In this document: piece by piece, positions 46,174 to 57,355 of the stretch | Position numbering within the stretch: the stretch's first letter is position 1 | Layout: every line of letters begins with the position of its first letter | Assembly: GCF_006335115.1 (NCBI RefSeq) | Contig: NZ_VDMJ01000015.1 | Coordinates: 156,627-220,626, forward strand | DNA: 64,000 bases | Origin: Streptomyces sp. NP160 | Lineage (GTDB): Bacteria; Actinomycetota; Actinomycetes; Actinomycetales; Quadrisphaeraceae | Direction of reading: 5' to 3' | Made by a program: the position numbers and the translations under genes | The notes under the pieces: generated by a model | What the model was told of the DNA's origin: nothing | Seen by the model: the letters and a program-made list of their open reading frames with translations, nothing else | Database searches by the model: none

Positions 46174-46665
46174 ATGAGCGTCGAGGTGGTCGACGAGTCG
46201 GGGTTCACCGACCCGTCCGGCACCGGCGGTCCCGGCGTCTCGGTGGACGAGGTCTCCGAGCTCGCGCGCTTCGTGCTGTCCGAGATGCACGTGCACCCCG
46301 CCGCCGACCTGTCGGTGATCCTCGTGGACACCACGGCGATGACGGCCCTGCACGAGCAGTGGATGGACGAGCCCGGGCCCACCGACGTCCTCAGCTTCCC
46401 CATGGACGAGCTGCGCCCCGGCAGCGAGGACGAGCCCAGCCCGCCCGGGCTCCTCGGCGACGTGGTGGTCTGCCCCGAGGTGGCCGCGCGCCAGGCGCGC
46501 GAGTCCGGCCACTCCACCGCCGAGGAGGTGCTGCTGCTCGTCACCCACGGCTGCCTGCACCTGCTCGGGTTCGACCACGCCGAGCCCGACGAGGAGCGCG
46601 AGATGTTCGCGCTCCAGCGCCGGCTGCTGCTGACGTTCCTGTCACGCCGCACCCAGCCTTCGTGA
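46174..46665 (+). CDS. ybeY: Endoribonuclease YbeY
   Basis: A 163-residue metalloenzyme for 16S rRNA 3'-end maturation and quality control. [12 protein letters not shown] is the H-x3-H-x5-H zinc motif. [10 protein letters not shown] and [16 protein letters not shown] are the other family signatures. ATG 46174 follows phoH closely, and the next gene starts eight bases after its stop, so phoH-ybeY-corC-era is one operon. Confidence 0.96.
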   Translation: MSVEVVDESGFTDPSGTGGPGVSVDEVSELARFVLSEMHVHPAADLSVILVDTTAMTALHEQWMDEPGPTDVLSFPMDELRPGSEDEPSPPGLLGDVVVCPEVAARQARESGHSTAEEVLLLVTHGCLHLLGFDHAEPDEEREMFALQRRLLLTFLSRRTQPS

Positions 46666-46672
46666 CGCCGTC

Positions 46673-48136
46673 GTGACACCCGTCCCCGACGCCTCGCTGC
46701 CGTGGCTGGCGGTCGCCGCGGTGCTCGGGCTGGTGCTGGCCGGCTACCTCGCCGCGGCCGAGGCGGCGCTGTCGCGCCTGACCCGCGCGGAGGCCCAGCG
46801 CCTGGCCGCCGACGGGCGCCGCGGCGCCCCCGCGGTGCTGGCGCTCGTGGCCGACCCGGTGCCGGCGCTGTCGGTGGCCACGCTCGTGCGCGTCACCTTC
46901 GAGGCCCTCGCCACCGTGTGCGCCGCGCTGGCCTCCGCCGCGCTGTTCTCGCAGTGGTGGGCCGGCCTGCTCACGGCCGTCGTCATGGGCGGGGTGGTCT
47001 TCACGCTGCTCGGCGTGAGCCCCCGCACGGTGGGGCGCCAGAACCCGGAGCGGATGGCGCTGCGCTCGGCGGGGCAGCTGCGCGCGCTCACCGCGGCCCT
47101 CGGCCCGCTGGCCCGCGGCCTGGTGGCGCTGGCCAACGCCGTCACCCCGGGGCGCGGCTACCGCGACGGCCCGTTCTCCACCGAGGGCGAGCTGCGCGAG
47201 CTGGTCGACCGGGCCAGCGAGTCGGCCATCATCGAGGCCGGCGAGCGCGAGATGATCCACTCCGTCTTCGAGCTGGGCGACACCATCGTGCGCGAGGTGA
47301 TGAGCCCGCGCACCGACATGGTGACCGTCGGGGAGGACGCCGGGCCCGGTGAGGCGCTCGACCTCTTCCTGGCCTCGGGCCACTCCCGCCTGCCCGTGGT
47401 GGGGTCCACGGTCGACGACGTGCTCGGCGTGCTGCACCTCAAGGACGTGGTCCGGGTGCTGCACGACAGGCCCGTGCGCCGCCGGGGCGCCACGACCCGC
47501 GCCCGAGACCTGGCGCGCCGGCCGGTCTTCGTCCCCGAGACCAAGCAGGTCGACGCGCTGCTGCGGGAGATGCAGGGCGCCTCGCTGCACCTGGCGCTCG
47601 TCATCGACGAGTACGGGGGCGTGGCGGGGCTGGTGACCCTGGAGGACCTCCTGGAGGAGATCGTCGGGGAGATCACCGACGAGACCGACACCGAGACCCC
47701 CGACGTGGTGCCCCTGGGGGACGGCGGCTTCCGGGTCAGCGCCCGCCTCCACGTGGAGGACCTGGGCGACCTGTTCGGCCTCGAGATCGACGAGGACGAG
47801 GTCGACTCCACCGGCGGCCTGCTGGCCAAGGCCCTCGGCACCGTCCCGGCGGAGGGCGACCAGGCCGAGGTGGCGGGGCTGCACCTGCTCGCCGACGAGG
47901 TGGACGGGCACCGCATCACCACCGTGGTGGTCCACCGCGCCGAGGAGCCCGACCCGGGCGAGGACGACGACGACGGCGAGCGCGACCGGGAGCGCGAGCG
48001 CGAGCGCGACGAGAAGGCAGAGCGCAAGCGGGAGAAGCGCGAGCGCAAGGAGCGCGAGCGCCGCCAGGCCGAGGAGGAGCGCGAGCGCGCTCCGGAGCAG
48101 CAGCAGGAGCAGGAGCTGGTCAGCGGTGAGTCCTGA
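46673..48136 (+). CDS. CorC/HlyC-type CBS-pair membrane protein
   Basis: A 487-residue protein. The N-terminal CNNM/DUF21 membrane domain has about three helices (WLAVAAVLGLVLAGYLAAAEA, LLTAVVMGGVVFTLLG). Two CBS repeats follow (VMSPRTDMVTV, VPETKQVDALLREMQ) and a CorC_HlyC C-terminal domain (GGFRVSARLHVEDLGDLFG). A long tail of alternating Glu and Arg ends the protein and is probably helical or coiled-coil. Such proteins are linked to magnesium or cobalt homeostasis. The start is GTG 46673. The era start lies within its last codons. Confidence 0.92.
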   Translation: MTPVPDASLPWLAVAAVLGLVLAGYLAAAEAALSRLTRAEAQRLAADGRRGAPAVLALVADPVPALSVATLVRVTFEALATVCAALASAALFSQWWAGLLTAVVMGGVVFTLLGVSPRTVGRQNPERMALRSAGQLRALTAALGPLARGLVALANAVTPGRGYRDGPFSTEGELRELVDRASESAIIEAGEREMIHSVFELGDTIVREVMSPRTDMVTVGEDAGPGEALDLFLASGHSRLPVVGSTVDDVLGVLHLKDVVRVLHDRPVRRRGATTRARDLARRPVFVPETKQVDALLREMQGASLHLALVIDEYGGVAGLVTLEDLLEEIVGEITDETDTETPDVVPLGDGGFRVSARLHVEDLGDLFGLEIDEDEVDSTGGLLAKALGTVPAEGDQAEVAGLHLLADEVDGHRITTVVVHRAEEPDPGEDDDDGERDRERERERDEKAERKREKRERKERERRQAEEERERAPEQQQEQELVSGES

Positions 48137-49097
48137 GAGCGGACCGACGGGCGCGGCGGAGGTCGGGGACGAGCACCGCTCGGGCTTCGCCTGCCTGGTG
48201 GGCCGGCCCAACGCCGGCAAGTCGACGCTGACCAACGCGCTGGTGGGCGAGAAGGTGGCCATCACCTCCTCGCGCCCGCAGACCACGCGGCACACCGTGC
48301 GCGGCGTGGTCCACCGGCCCGACGCCCAGCTGGTGCTGGTGGACACGCCGGGCCTGCACCGCCCCCGCACCCTCCTGGGGCAGCGCCTCAACGACCTCGT
48401 GCTCGGCACGCTGGCCGAGGTCGACGTCATCGCCCTCTGCCTGCCCGCTGACGAGCGCACCGGTCCCGGCGACCGCTGGATCGCCGCGCAGCTGGCCGAG
48501 GTGCGCCGCACACCCGTCGTCGCCGTCGTCACCAAGACCGACAAGGTCGACCGGGCGCGGCTGGCGGAGCGGCTGGTCGAGGTGGCCGCCCTCGGCGACG
48601 AGGTGAGCAGGGCGGGGAGCTCCCTGTTCGCCGACGTGGTGCCCGTCTCGGCCACCGGCGACTTCCAGGTGGACGCCGTGACCGGCGTCCTGTGCTCGCA
48701 CCTGCCCCCTGGCCCGCCGCTGTACCCCGAGGGCGAGCTCACCGACGAGCCGGAGGCGGTCATGGTGGCCGAGCTGGTCCGCGAGGCCGCGCTGGAGGGC
48801 GTGCGCGACGAGCTGCCGCACAGCCTGGCCGTGGTGGTCGACGAGATGGCCCCGCGCCTGGACGAGGACGGGCAGCCGACCGGCCTGGTCGAGGTGCACG
48901 TCCTCCTCTACGTGGAGCGCGACAGCCAGAAGGGCATCGTCATCGGCCGGGGCGGGGCCCGCCTGAAGGAGGTCGGGACCAGCGCCCGCCAGGGCATCGA
49001 GGCGCTGCTCGGCACGCGGGTGCACCTCGACCTGCGGGTCAAGGTGGCCAAGGACTGGCAGCGCGACCCCCGCCAGCTGGCGCGCCTCGGGTTCTGA
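48126..49097 (+). CDS. era: GTPase Era
   Basis: A 323-residue GTPase for 30S assembly. GRPNAGKSTLTNALVG (P-loop), DTPGLHRPRTLLGQRLN (G3) and TKTDKV (G4) form the GTPase, and the C-terminal KH domain (DSQKGIVIGRGGARLKEVGT) binds the 16S 3' end. It overlaps the CBS protein by 11 bp with its GTG start, so translation is coupled. The next element is the leuA leader. Confidence 0.96.
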   Translation: MSPESGPTGAAEVGDEHRSGFACLVGRPNAGKSTLTNALVGEKVAITSSRPQTTRHTVRGVVHRPDAQLVLVDTPGLHRPRTLLGQRLNDLVLGTLAEVDVIALCLPADERTGPGDRWIAAQLAEVRRTPVVAVVTKTDKVDRARLAERLVEVAALGDEVSRAGSSLFADVVPVSATGDFQVDAVTGVLCSHLPPGPPLYPEGELTDEPEAVMVAELVREAALEGVRDELPHSLAVVVDEMAPRLDEDGQPTGLVEVHVLLYVERDSQKGIVIGRGGARLKEVGTSARQGIEALLGTRVHLDLRVKVAKDWQRDPRQLARLGF

Positions 49098-49115
49098 GCG
49101 AGGTCCCGGCCGCGC

Positions 49116-49121
49116 TAGGGT
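49116..49121 (+). promoter_or_regulatory. Leaderless -10 box of the leuA leader peptide
   Basis: TAGGGT ends seven bases before ATG 49129, placing the transcription start on the leader peptide's first codon. Confidence 0.6.
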
Positions 49122-49128
49122 GGTCGCG

Positions 49129-49157
49129 ATGTTCGCGGTGAGCCTCCTCCTCGGCTG

Positions 49158-49182
<25 letters not shown>
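49129..49182 (+). CDS. leuA leader peptide (17 residues, three consecutive Leu)
   Basis: The peptide reads MFAVSLLLGCRDEVSQP. Three consecutive CTC codons (49144-49152) sit just before the left arm of an RNA stem (49158-49168). It is preceded by TAGGGT seven bases away. Slow decoding of Leu codons during leucine shortage would hold the ribosome over the left arm. The stop codon UAG lies inside the loop of that stem. The combination is the classic attenuation layout. Confidence 0.8.
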
Positions 49183-51030
<1,848 letters not shown>

Positions 51031-51053
51031 CGCCGAGCACCGGGACGCAGGCG

Positions 51054-51087
51054 GGCGGCCGCCGGGGCTCAAGTCCCGGAGGCCGCC
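51054..51087 (+). terminator. Terminator after leuA
   Basis: GGCGGCC (51054-51060) and GGCCGCC (51081-51087) with inner CCGGG/CCCGG form an interrupted stem of about 14 bp. No U-tract. Confidence 0.65.
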
Positions 51088-51142
51088 TGCCGAGACCCAG
51101 GGCACGGGGGAGTGCGGGGGCGCTCGGCCGGGGGAGGTCGAC

Positions 51143-52750
51143 GTGGCTGCTGGAGCGCTCGTGGTGCACGGGCTGCCCGGTCCCTTCCACGCCGTGGTCG
51201 AGGACGCCGGAGACCTCCTGGACGCGTGCGACTTCGCCGCCTGCACGGCACGCTGCGAGGCGGCGCTCCCCTGGGTCGAGGCGCTGGGGGACCGCAGCAC
51301 CGGTCGCTACCTGCGCTACGTCGCGGCGCTCGCGCTGGTCGAGCTCGCCGAGCTGGGACGCGCCGGCGACCTGCTCGAGGACCTGCTCGGGGTCCCCGCC
51401 GGCCAGGACCCGCTGTGGCGCGCCAAGGCGCTGGCCCTGGCTGCGGAGGTGGCCTTCACCGGCGGGCGCCCGGGGCGCGGCGTCGAGCACCTCGCCGAGG
51501 CCCTCGACCTGCTGGACGCCACCGGGTCGCGGCACGTCAACCGGCTCTCGGCCACCATGGCCTGCGGCCTGGCCCTGCAGGCGGCCGGTGCCCACCCCGA
51601 GGCCGAGGTGCTGCTGCGCCGGGTGCTGGCCGACGTCCCGGGCACCCCCGGCGTCAGCGAGCTCAACGTGCTGCCCGAGCTGGTGCTGCTCGTGGCCGAG
51701 CGGGCCGCCGGCGCCGAGCTGCGCGGGGAGCGGGCCGAGGCCGACCGCCAGTGGCGCGGGGTGCTGGAGCTGTCCCTGCGCTGGCGCCGCTGCGGCGCCG
51801 CGCAGGACGAGCCCTCGCACGTCCTGCGCTCGACGGCGGCAGAGGCGCTGGCCTGGCAGCGGCTGGGGGACCACGCCGCGGCGAGCGCCGCGGCCGCGGG
51901 CACCGGGCTGCTGGGTGAGGCCCGCTCCGGGGCGCTCACGGGTCGTGTGGAGGGCGTCATGGCGCGCCTGCACCTGGCCGGTGAGGCCAGGTACCGCGGT
52001 GACGCCGTGATCGCGCGCACCCACCTCGACGAGGCGCTCGCCGAGACCCGCCGCACCGAGCCGGGCGTGTGGGCCTTCACCGCCCTGGCGGCCCTGGCGG
52101 AGCTGGACGCCGAGGAGCGGCGCGGCCGCCACGGCGGTGGCGCGCGCCCTGACCGCTGGCAGGAGCTGGCGCAGGCGCTGCTGGTGCGCACGGCGGCGAG
52201 CAGCCGCGCCCTGGTCTCGGAGCTGGAGGCCCGCCGCCGCGCCCGTCGCGCCGCCGCCGCCCACGACGCCGCCGCCCTGGCCGTCCTCACCGACGCCCTG
52301 ACCGGGGTGGCCAACCGGCGCGGCCTGGACGAGGCGCTGGCGGCGGCCGCCGCGGAGGGCGCGCAGGTCGCCGCGTGCTTCGTGGACGTGGACAGGTTCA
52401 AGGACGTCAACGACGGCTTCTCGCACGAGGTGGGTGACGAGGTGCTGCGCCGGGTCGCCGCGCTGCTGGTGGAGGTGACCCGGGGCCAGGACCTCGTGGC
52501 CCGCTACGGCGGGGACGAGTTCGTCGTGCTCAGCGCCCACCCCCGCGACCTGGCGGCGCTGGGGCAGCGGGTGGTCGACGAGGTGGGCTCCCTGCCGTGG
52601 GCGCAGGTCGCCCCGGGCCTGCGGGTGACCGTGTCGGTGGGCGTGACGGGCCCGATGCCCGCCCGCGCGGTCCTCTCGTCCGCCGACGCGGCGATGCTCG
52701 ACGCCAAGCGGCGGGGCCGATCGCGCGCCGTGGTGCGCCGCGCCTCCTGA
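51143..52750 (+). CDS. Diguanylate cyclase with N-terminal TPR-like helical region
   Basis: A 535-residue protein. GTG 51143 has GGGGGAGG five bases upstream. Residues about 1-350 are helical repeats of TPR type (ALALAAEVAFTGGRPGRGVEHL, and similar), with no membrane segment. The GGDEF domain follows: VLTDALTGVANRRGLDEAL, DVDRFKDVNDGFSHEVGDEV and RYGGDEFVVL. The active site is intact. RGQD, five residues ahead of the GGDEF loop, is the RxxD inhibitory site, so product feedback is expected. It makes c-di-GMP in the cytosol in response to an unknown signal. It converges with the TspO-like gene. Confidence 0.94.
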   Translation: MAAGALVVHGLPGPFHAVVEDAGDLLDACDFAACTARCEAALPWVEALGDRSTGRYLRYVAALALVELAELGRAGDLLEDLLGVPAGQDPLWRAKALALAAEVAFTGGRPGRGVEHLAEALDLLDATGSRHVNRLSATMACGLALQAAGAHPEAEVLLRRVLADVPGTPGVSELNVLPELVLLVAERAAGAELRGERAEADRQWRGVLELSLRWRRCGAAQDEPSHVLRSTAAEALAWQRLGDHAAASAAAAGTGLLGEARSGALTGRVEGVMARLHLAGEARYRGDAVIARTHLDEALAETRRTEPGVWAFTALAALAELDAEERRGRHGGGARPDRWQELAQALLVRTAASSRALVSELEARRRARRAAAAHDAAALAVLTDALTGVANRRGLDEALAAAAAEGAQVAACFVDVDRFKDVNDGFSHEVGDEVLRRVAALLVEVTRGQDLVARYGGDEFVVLSAHPRDLAALGQRVVDEVGSLPWAQVAPGLRVTVSVGVTGPMPARAVLSSADAAMLDAKRRGRSRAVVRRAS

Positions 52751-52764
52751 CCCGGCCCGTCAGG
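52746..52764. terminator. Short hairpin overlapping two convergent stop codons
   Basis: CCTGAC (52746-52751) and GTCAGG (52759-52764) form a 6 bp stem around a 7-base loop. It overlaps the ends of both the cyclase and the TspO-like gene, which have only nine bases between them. Confidence 0.5.
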
Positions 52765-53608
52765 CGGCGGTGGGCCGCACCCCGCGGGCGCGGACCACGA
52801 GCGGCGCGGCCAGCACGAGCACGGCGGCGACGACGGCGACCACCGACACCACGGGCGCCTCCGGCTGACCGGACCAGCGGCCCACGGCGATCCACGCCAG
52901 GCCCCACGCCAGCGACAGGGCGGGTGCCACCCGGCCCTGCCCGCCCGCGGCGAGCAGCCAGCCGACCCCCGCCGCCACCAGGAGGACGACGACGGCGAGC
53001 GAGGTCGCGAGCGCACCCGTGACCGGCAGGCCGTTCGCGGCCAGCGCGGCGGCGGCGTTGGCCACCGTGGCGATGCTGACCCACCCGAGGTAGAGCCCGA
53101 CCACGCCGTCGAGGAGCACCAGCTGCAGCGGTGGCGCCGACCGGGCGTCGCCGCGGCGCGTCGAGGCCGTGGGGCGCAGCCGCACGAATGCCACGACCAG
53201 CACGGCCAGCAGGGCGAGGATCGCGACCAGCGAGCCGAGCACCGACCCCGCCTGGACCACGAGGACCCAGGCGGCGTTGAGCAGCAGCGACGCGACCACC
53301 CACCACCCGGTGGCCCGCTGGCGCGCGTCGTGGCGCTGGGAGGGCAGCAGCTGGTGCACGGCCAGCGCGAGGAGCCCGGCGTAGATGACCGACCAGATGC
53401 CGAACGCGGGGCCGGCGGGCGCCACCAGCGTGGCGCTGGCCGACAGCGCGCCGCCCGCGGCCTCGGCGATGGGGGTGCCCACGACGGCGCCCGAGCCGAG
53501 GAAGCCACCCACGAGGGCGACGACCGCGCTCAGGGCCACCGCGGTCGTCCGCGCGGTGTCGGAGGAGTGCTGGCGGTCGCTGACGAGGTGGCCCGCGCTG
53601 CTGGACAT
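52760..53608 (-). CDS. TspO/MBR-related tryptophan-rich sensory protein
   Basis: A 282-residue polytopic membrane protein with about nine hydrophobic helices. [19 protein letters not shown] is the typical TspO-like opening, with conserved WxVIY, then [19 protein letters not shown] and [14 protein letters not shown]. It is longer than classical five-helix TspO and matches the actinobacterial extended relatives. Function is unclear; TspO family members bind porphyrins. ATG 53608 has TAGCGT six bases upstream on the minus strand. It shares a 44 bp divergent promoter region with recO. Confidence 0.82.
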   Translation of the reverse strand: MSSSAGHLVSDRQHSSDTARTTAVALSAVVALVGGFLGSGAVVGTPIAEAAGGALSASATLVAPAGPAFGIWSVIYAGLLALAVHQLLPSQRHDARQRATGWWVVASLLLNAAWVLVVQAGSVLGSLVAILALLAVLVVAFVRLRPTASTRRGDARSAPPLQLVLLDGVVGLYLGWVSIATVANAAAALAANGLPVTGALATSLAVVVLLVAAGVGWLLAAGGQGRVAPALSLAWGLAWIAVGRWSGQPEAPVVSVVAVVAAVLVLAAPLVVRARGVRPTAA

Positions 53609-53652
53609 GCGATCACGCTAGGTCTGTCGGAGCCGTGCGGCACGATGAGCGC

Positions 53653-54396
53653 GTGCGCACGTACCGGGACGAGGCCGTGGTCCTGCGCACCCACAAGCTG
53701 GGCGAGGCGGACCGGATCGTCACGCTGCTGACGCGCCACCACGGGCGCGTGCGGGCCGTCGGCAAGGGCGTGCGCCGCACGTCGAGCCGCTTCGGGGCCC
53801 GCCTGGAGCCGTACATGCTGCTCGACGTGCAGCTGCACGTGGGCCGCTCCCTCGACGTCGTCACCCAGGTGGAGACGCTCGCGCCGTACGGCAGGTTCCT
53901 CGCGGAGGACTACGCCCGCTGGACCGCCGCGGCGGCCATCGCCGAGACCGCCGAGCGGATGACGAGCGAGGAGCGCGAGCCGGCCACGCAGCAGTTCCTG
54001 CTCGTGGTGGGGGCGCTGCGGACCCTCGCCGGCGGCCAGCACGACGCCTCGCTCGTCCTGGACGCCTACCTGCTGCGGGCCATGGCCGTGGCCGGCTGGG
54101 GCGCGAGCCTCGCCGCGTGTGCGGTGTGCGGAGACCCGAGCGCCGCCACCGTCGACCACCCCGCCTTCGCCGTGGCCTCCGGCGGCGTGGTGTGCCGCGA
54201 GTGCCGCCCCCCGGGCGCCGCTGCCCCCGACGTGCGGACCCTGGCGCTGCTGCAGCAGCTGCTCTCGGGAGACTGGGACCGTGCCGACGCCTCCGAGGTG
54301 CGCCAGCGCCGGGAGGGCAGCGGCCTGGTGGCCGCCTACCTGCAGTGGCACCTGGAGCGGGCGGTGCGGTCGCTGCCCCTGGTCGAGAGGGCGTGA
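53653..54396 (+). CDS. recO: DNA repair protein RecO
   Basis: A 247-residue Rec[24 protein letters not shown] is the OB-fold opening, and C-x-x-C (ACAVCGDP ... CRECRPP) forms a zinc finger in the helical domain. It helps load RecA and anneals SSB-coated DNA. GTG 53653 is preferred over GTG 53635 because CACGAT lies six bases upstream of it. uppS follows 63 bases later, the usual pairing. Confidence 0.93.
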   Translation: MRTYRDEAVVLRTHKLGEADRIVTLLTRHHGRVRAVGKGVRRTSSRFGARLEPYMLLDVQLHVGRSLDVVTQVETLAPYGRFLAEDYARWTAAAAIAETAERMTSEEREPATQQFLLVVGALRTLAGGQHDASLVLDAYLLRAMAVAGWGASLAACAVCGDPSAATVDHPAFAVASGGVVCRECRPPGAAAPDVRTLALLQQLLSGDWDRADASEVRQRREGSGLVAAYLQWHLERAVRSLPLVERA

Positions 54397-54459
54397 GCGC
54401 GTGGCCCGGGCAGTGGTGTCCAGAGCACAGGCCGTGAGGGGCGTCGAGGGGAGCAGCCG

Positions 54460-55326
54460 GTGAGGGGCCGCCGTCCGTCGTCGCCCTCGTCGGCGGGGGT
54501 GCCCCGGCGCACCGCGCCCGTCGTCGCCCCGCCTCCGCACCCCTCGGGCGCACGGCCCCCGGCCGTGCCGGCGGAGCTCGTGCCGAAGCACGTGGCCATC
54601 GTCATGGACGGCAACGGCCGCTGGGCCAACGCCCGGGGGCTGCCGCGCGTCGAGGGCCACAAGATGGGCGAGGCGTCGCTGCTCGACGTGGTGGCCGGTG
54701 CCATCGAGGTCGGCGTGACGCACGTCTCGGCGTACGCGTTCTCCACGGAGAACTGGAAGCGCTCCCCGGAGGAGGTGCGCTTCCTCATGGGCTTCAACCG
54801 CGACGTCATCCGCCGCCGTCGCGACACCATGCACGAGTGGGGCGTGCGCGTGCGCTGGGCCGGACGGCGCCCCCGGCTGTGGCGCAGCGTCATCAAGGAG
54901 CTGGAGGAGGCCGAGCGGCTCACCGCCGGCAACTCCACCTGCACCCTGACCATGTGCGTCAACTACGGCGGCCGGGCGGAGATCGCCGACGCCGCGAGGG
55001 CGCTGGCCCGCGAGGTGGCGGCAGGGCGCCTCGACCCGGAGCGGATCGACGAGCGCGCCCTGGCCCGCCACCTCGACGAGCCGGACCTACCTGACGTCGA
55101 CCTCTTCCTGCGCACCAGCGGGGAGCAGCGGACGTCCAACTTCATGCTCTGGCAGTCGGCCTACGCCGAGCTGATGTTCGTGGACACGCCCTGGCCGGAC
55201 GTCGACCGCCGCGTCCTGTGGCGGGCCGTCGAGGACTACGCCCGCCGCGACCGCCGCTACGGCGGTGCTCTCGACAGGCCCGCCGAGGCCGCGGGTGCGG
55301 ACCCGGCTGGCGGTCAGACCGGCTGA
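54460..55326 (+). CDS. uppS: Isoprenyl transferase (undecaprenyl/decaprenyl diphosphate synthase family)
   Basis: A 288-residue cis-prenyltransferase. [20 protein letters not shown] holds the catalytic Asp of the family, AFSTENWKR and FLMGF are the substrate regions, and [21 protein letters not shown] carries the C-terminal signature. It lengthens farnesyl diphosphate to the polyprenyl carrier of cell-wall synthesis. The start is GTG with GGGGAG upstream. The first 35 residues are Pro/Arg-rich and probably disordered. Confidence 0.96.
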   Translation: MRGRRPSSPSSAGVPRRTAPVVAPPPHPSGARPPAVPAELVPKHVAIVMDGNGRWANARGLPRVEGHKMGEASLLDVVAGAIEVGVTHVSAYAFSTENWKRSPEEVRFLMGFNRDVIRRRRDTMHEWGVRVRWAGRRPRLWRSVIKELEEAERLTAGNSTCTLTMCVNYGGRAEIADAARALAREVAAGRLDPERIDERALARHLDEPDLPDVDLFLRTSGEQRTSNFMLWQSAYAELMFVDTPWPDVDRRVLWRAVEDYARRDRRYGGALDRPAEAAGADPAGGQTG

Positions 55327-55350
55327 GCGCAGCTGCGCTGCAGCGGCGGA

Positions 55351-55382
55351 GCCGGCGGCCCGGGAGGTCCCGGGCCGCCGGC
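55351..55382. terminator. Bidirectional terminator between uppS and pckG
   Basis: A 15 bp perfect stem (GCCGGCGGCCCGGGA with its complement) around GG, in the 77 bp gap between the convergent genes. Confidence 0.85.
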
Positions 55383-55403
55383 TGCCGCTCAGCGACCAGC
55401 GGT

Positions 55404-57236
55404 TCACGCGCCGCCCTGCGTGCGCTGGCGCAGCTCCTCGAGCTGCTCGCCCATCTGCGCCGGGAGGCGGTCGCCGAACTTCGCGAAGAGCTCCGCCACG
55501 CCGTCGGCCTCGCGGTCGTAGTCGGCGGCGTCAGCGGTGAGCAGCTCGGTGACGACGTCGGCGGGCAGGTCCAGCCCGGCGGTGTCGAGGTCCTCGGTCA
55601 GCGGCACGAGGCCGGCGGGGGTGTCGACGGCGTCGACGCGGCCCTCCAGGCGGGCCACGACCCACTCGAGCACGCGGCTGTTCTCGCCGAACCCGGGCCA
55701 GAGGAAGCTGCCGTCGGCCCCCTTGCGGAACCAGTTCACCGAGAACAGGGCGGGGGCCTGGTCGCCGAGCAGCTCGCCCTGCTCCAGCCAGTGGCTCCAG
55801 TGGTCGGCGGCGTTGTAGCCGGTGAAGGGGAGCATCGCGAACGGGTCGCGGCGGACCTCACCGACCACGCCCTCGGCCGCTGCCGTCTTCTCCGAGGCCA
55901 TGGTGGCCCCGAGGAACACGCCGTGCGCCCAGTCGCGGGCCTGCGCCACCAGCGGCACCGTCGTGGCGCGCCGACCGCCGAAGAGAATCGCGTCGACGAC
56001 CACGCCCTCCGGGTCGTCCCAGCTGTCCGCCAGGGTCGGGCACTGCTCGGCGGCCACGGTGAAGCGGGCGTTCGGGTGGGCGGCGGGCTTGCCGGACTCC
56101 GGCGACCACGGCTGGCCGGTCCAGTCCAGGAGGCCCTGCGGCGGGGTGGGGGTCAGACCCTCCCACCAGACGTCCCCGTCAGCGGTCTGGGCGCAGTTGG
56201 TGAAGATCGTGTTGCCCCACAGCATCTGGTGCGCGGCGGGGTTGGTGGCCTCGCTGGTGCCCGGGGCCACGCCGAAGAAGCCGGCCTCGGGGTTGATGGC
56301 GCGCAGGCGGCCCTGGGAGTCGCGGCGCATCCAGACGATGTCGTCGCCGAGGGTCTCGACCTTCCAGCCGGGCAGGCTGGGGGTCATCATCGCGAAGTTG
56401 GTCTTGCCGCACGCCGAGGGGAAGGCGCCGGCCACGTGGTACTGCTTCCCCTGCGGCGTGGTGACGCGCACGAGGAGCATGTGCTCGGCCAGCCAGCCCT
56501 CCTCGCGGCCCATCGCGGAGGCGATGCGCAGCGCGAAGCACTTCTTGCCCAGGAGGGCGTTGCCGCCGTAGCCGGAGCCGAAGCTCCAGATCTGCCGGCT
56601 CTCGGGGAAGTGGGCGATGAGCTTGGTCTCGTTGGAGGGCCAGGCCACGTCCTCGCGGACCTGCTGGCCGAACTCGTCGTTCAGCGGGTAGCCGACCGAG
56701 TGGACGGCGGGCACCCAGGGGGCACCGGCCTCGATGAGCTCGCGGGCGGCGGTGCCCACCCGGGTCATGGTGCCCATGGACAGCACCGCGTACAGCGAGT
56801 CGGTGACCTGCACGCCGAGCTGGGAGATGGGGCCGCCGACCGGGCCCATCGAGAAGGGCACCACCCACATCGTGCGGCCGCGCATGCTGCCCTCGAAGAG
56901 CTCGATGAGCTCGGCCTCGAGGTCCACCGGGTCGCGCCAGTTGTTGGTGGGGCCGGCGTCCTCGGGGTCGGTGGTGGCGATGACGGTGCGGTCCTCGACG
57001 CGGGCGACGTCGTCGGGGGCCGAGCGCACGAGGTAGCTGCCGTAGTGGGGCTCGGGCAGCGGCTCAAGGGTGCCCTTGCGCACGCCCATGGCGATGAGGC
57101 GGTGGCGCTCGGCGCCGGACCCGTCGCACCAGACCACGCGGGCCGGCTGGGTGAGCTCGGCGATGCGCGCGACCCAGGCGTGGACGTCGGGGACCTGCGA
57201 GCCGGTGGCGGTGGGGATGTCGTCGATCAGGGTCAT
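55404..57236 (-). CDS. pckG: Phosphoenolpyruvate carboxykinase (GTP)
   Basis: A 610-residue enzyme making PEP from oxaloacetate with GTP, the entry to gluconeogenesis. [12 protein letters not shown] is the kinase-1 loop, and [20 protein letters not shown] with [12 protein letters not shown] holds metal-binding residues. [22 protein letters not shown] is the C-terminal guanine-binding region typical of GTP forms. ATG 57236 has GAGGAG upstream. It stands divergent from the RamB-like regulator; a palindromic operator lies between them, so the regulator probably controls it. Confidence 0.97.
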   Translation of the reverse strand: MTLIDDIPTATGSQVPDVHAWVARIAELTQPARVVWCDGSGAERHRLIAMGVRKGTLEPLPEPHYGSYLVRSAPDDVARVEDRTVIATTDPEDAGPTNNWRDPVDLEAELIELFEGSMRGRTMWVVPFSMGPVGGPISQLGVQVTDSLYAVLSMGTMTRVGTAARELIEAGAPWVPAVHSVGYPLNDEFGQQVREDVAWPSNETKLIAHFPESRQIWSFGSGYGGNALLGKKCFALRIASAMGREEGWLAEHMLLVRVTTPQGKQYHVAGAFPSACGKTNFAMMTPSLPGWKVETLGDDIVWMRRDSQGRLRAINPEAGFFGVAPGTSEATNPAAHQMLWGNTIFTNCAQTADGDVWWEGLTPTPPQGLLDWTGQPWSPESGKPAAHPNARFTVAAEQCPTLADSWDDPEGVVVDAILFGGRRATTVPLVAQARDWAHGVFLGATMASEKTAAAEGVVGEVRRDPFAMLPFTGYNAADHWSHWLEQGELLGDQAPALFSVNWFRKGADGSFLWPGFGENSRVLEWVVARLEGRVDAVDTPAGLVPLTEDLDTAGLDLPADVVTELLTADAADYDREADGVAELFAKFGDRLPAQMGEQLEELRQRTQGGA

Positions 57237-57321
57237 GGCGGCGCTCCTCGCTCGGTGGGGCTGCGGTGCTCTGCCTCTAGGTTTCCCCGGCCGGAAGGGG
57301 TCTTAAAGGGTTGATGTGTGT

Positions 57322-57339
57322 CAAGAACCGCAGTTCTTG
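57322..57339. promoter_or_regulatory. Palindromic operator between pckG and the RamB-like regulator
   Basis: CAAGAAC, four bases, GTTCTTG: a perfect 7 bp inverted repeat, 4 bp upstream of the regulator's -10 box. It is a good candidate site for the regulator to repress itself and govern pckG. AT content here exceeds the surroundings. Confidence 0.7.
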
Positions 57340-57342
57340 CGT

Positions 57343-57348
57343 TAACGT
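57343..57348 (+). promoter_or_regulatory. Leaderless -10 box of the RamB-like regulator
   Basis: TAACGT ends seven bases before GTG 57356, which fixes the start. Confidence 0.6.
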
Positions 57349-57355
57349 CAAGCCC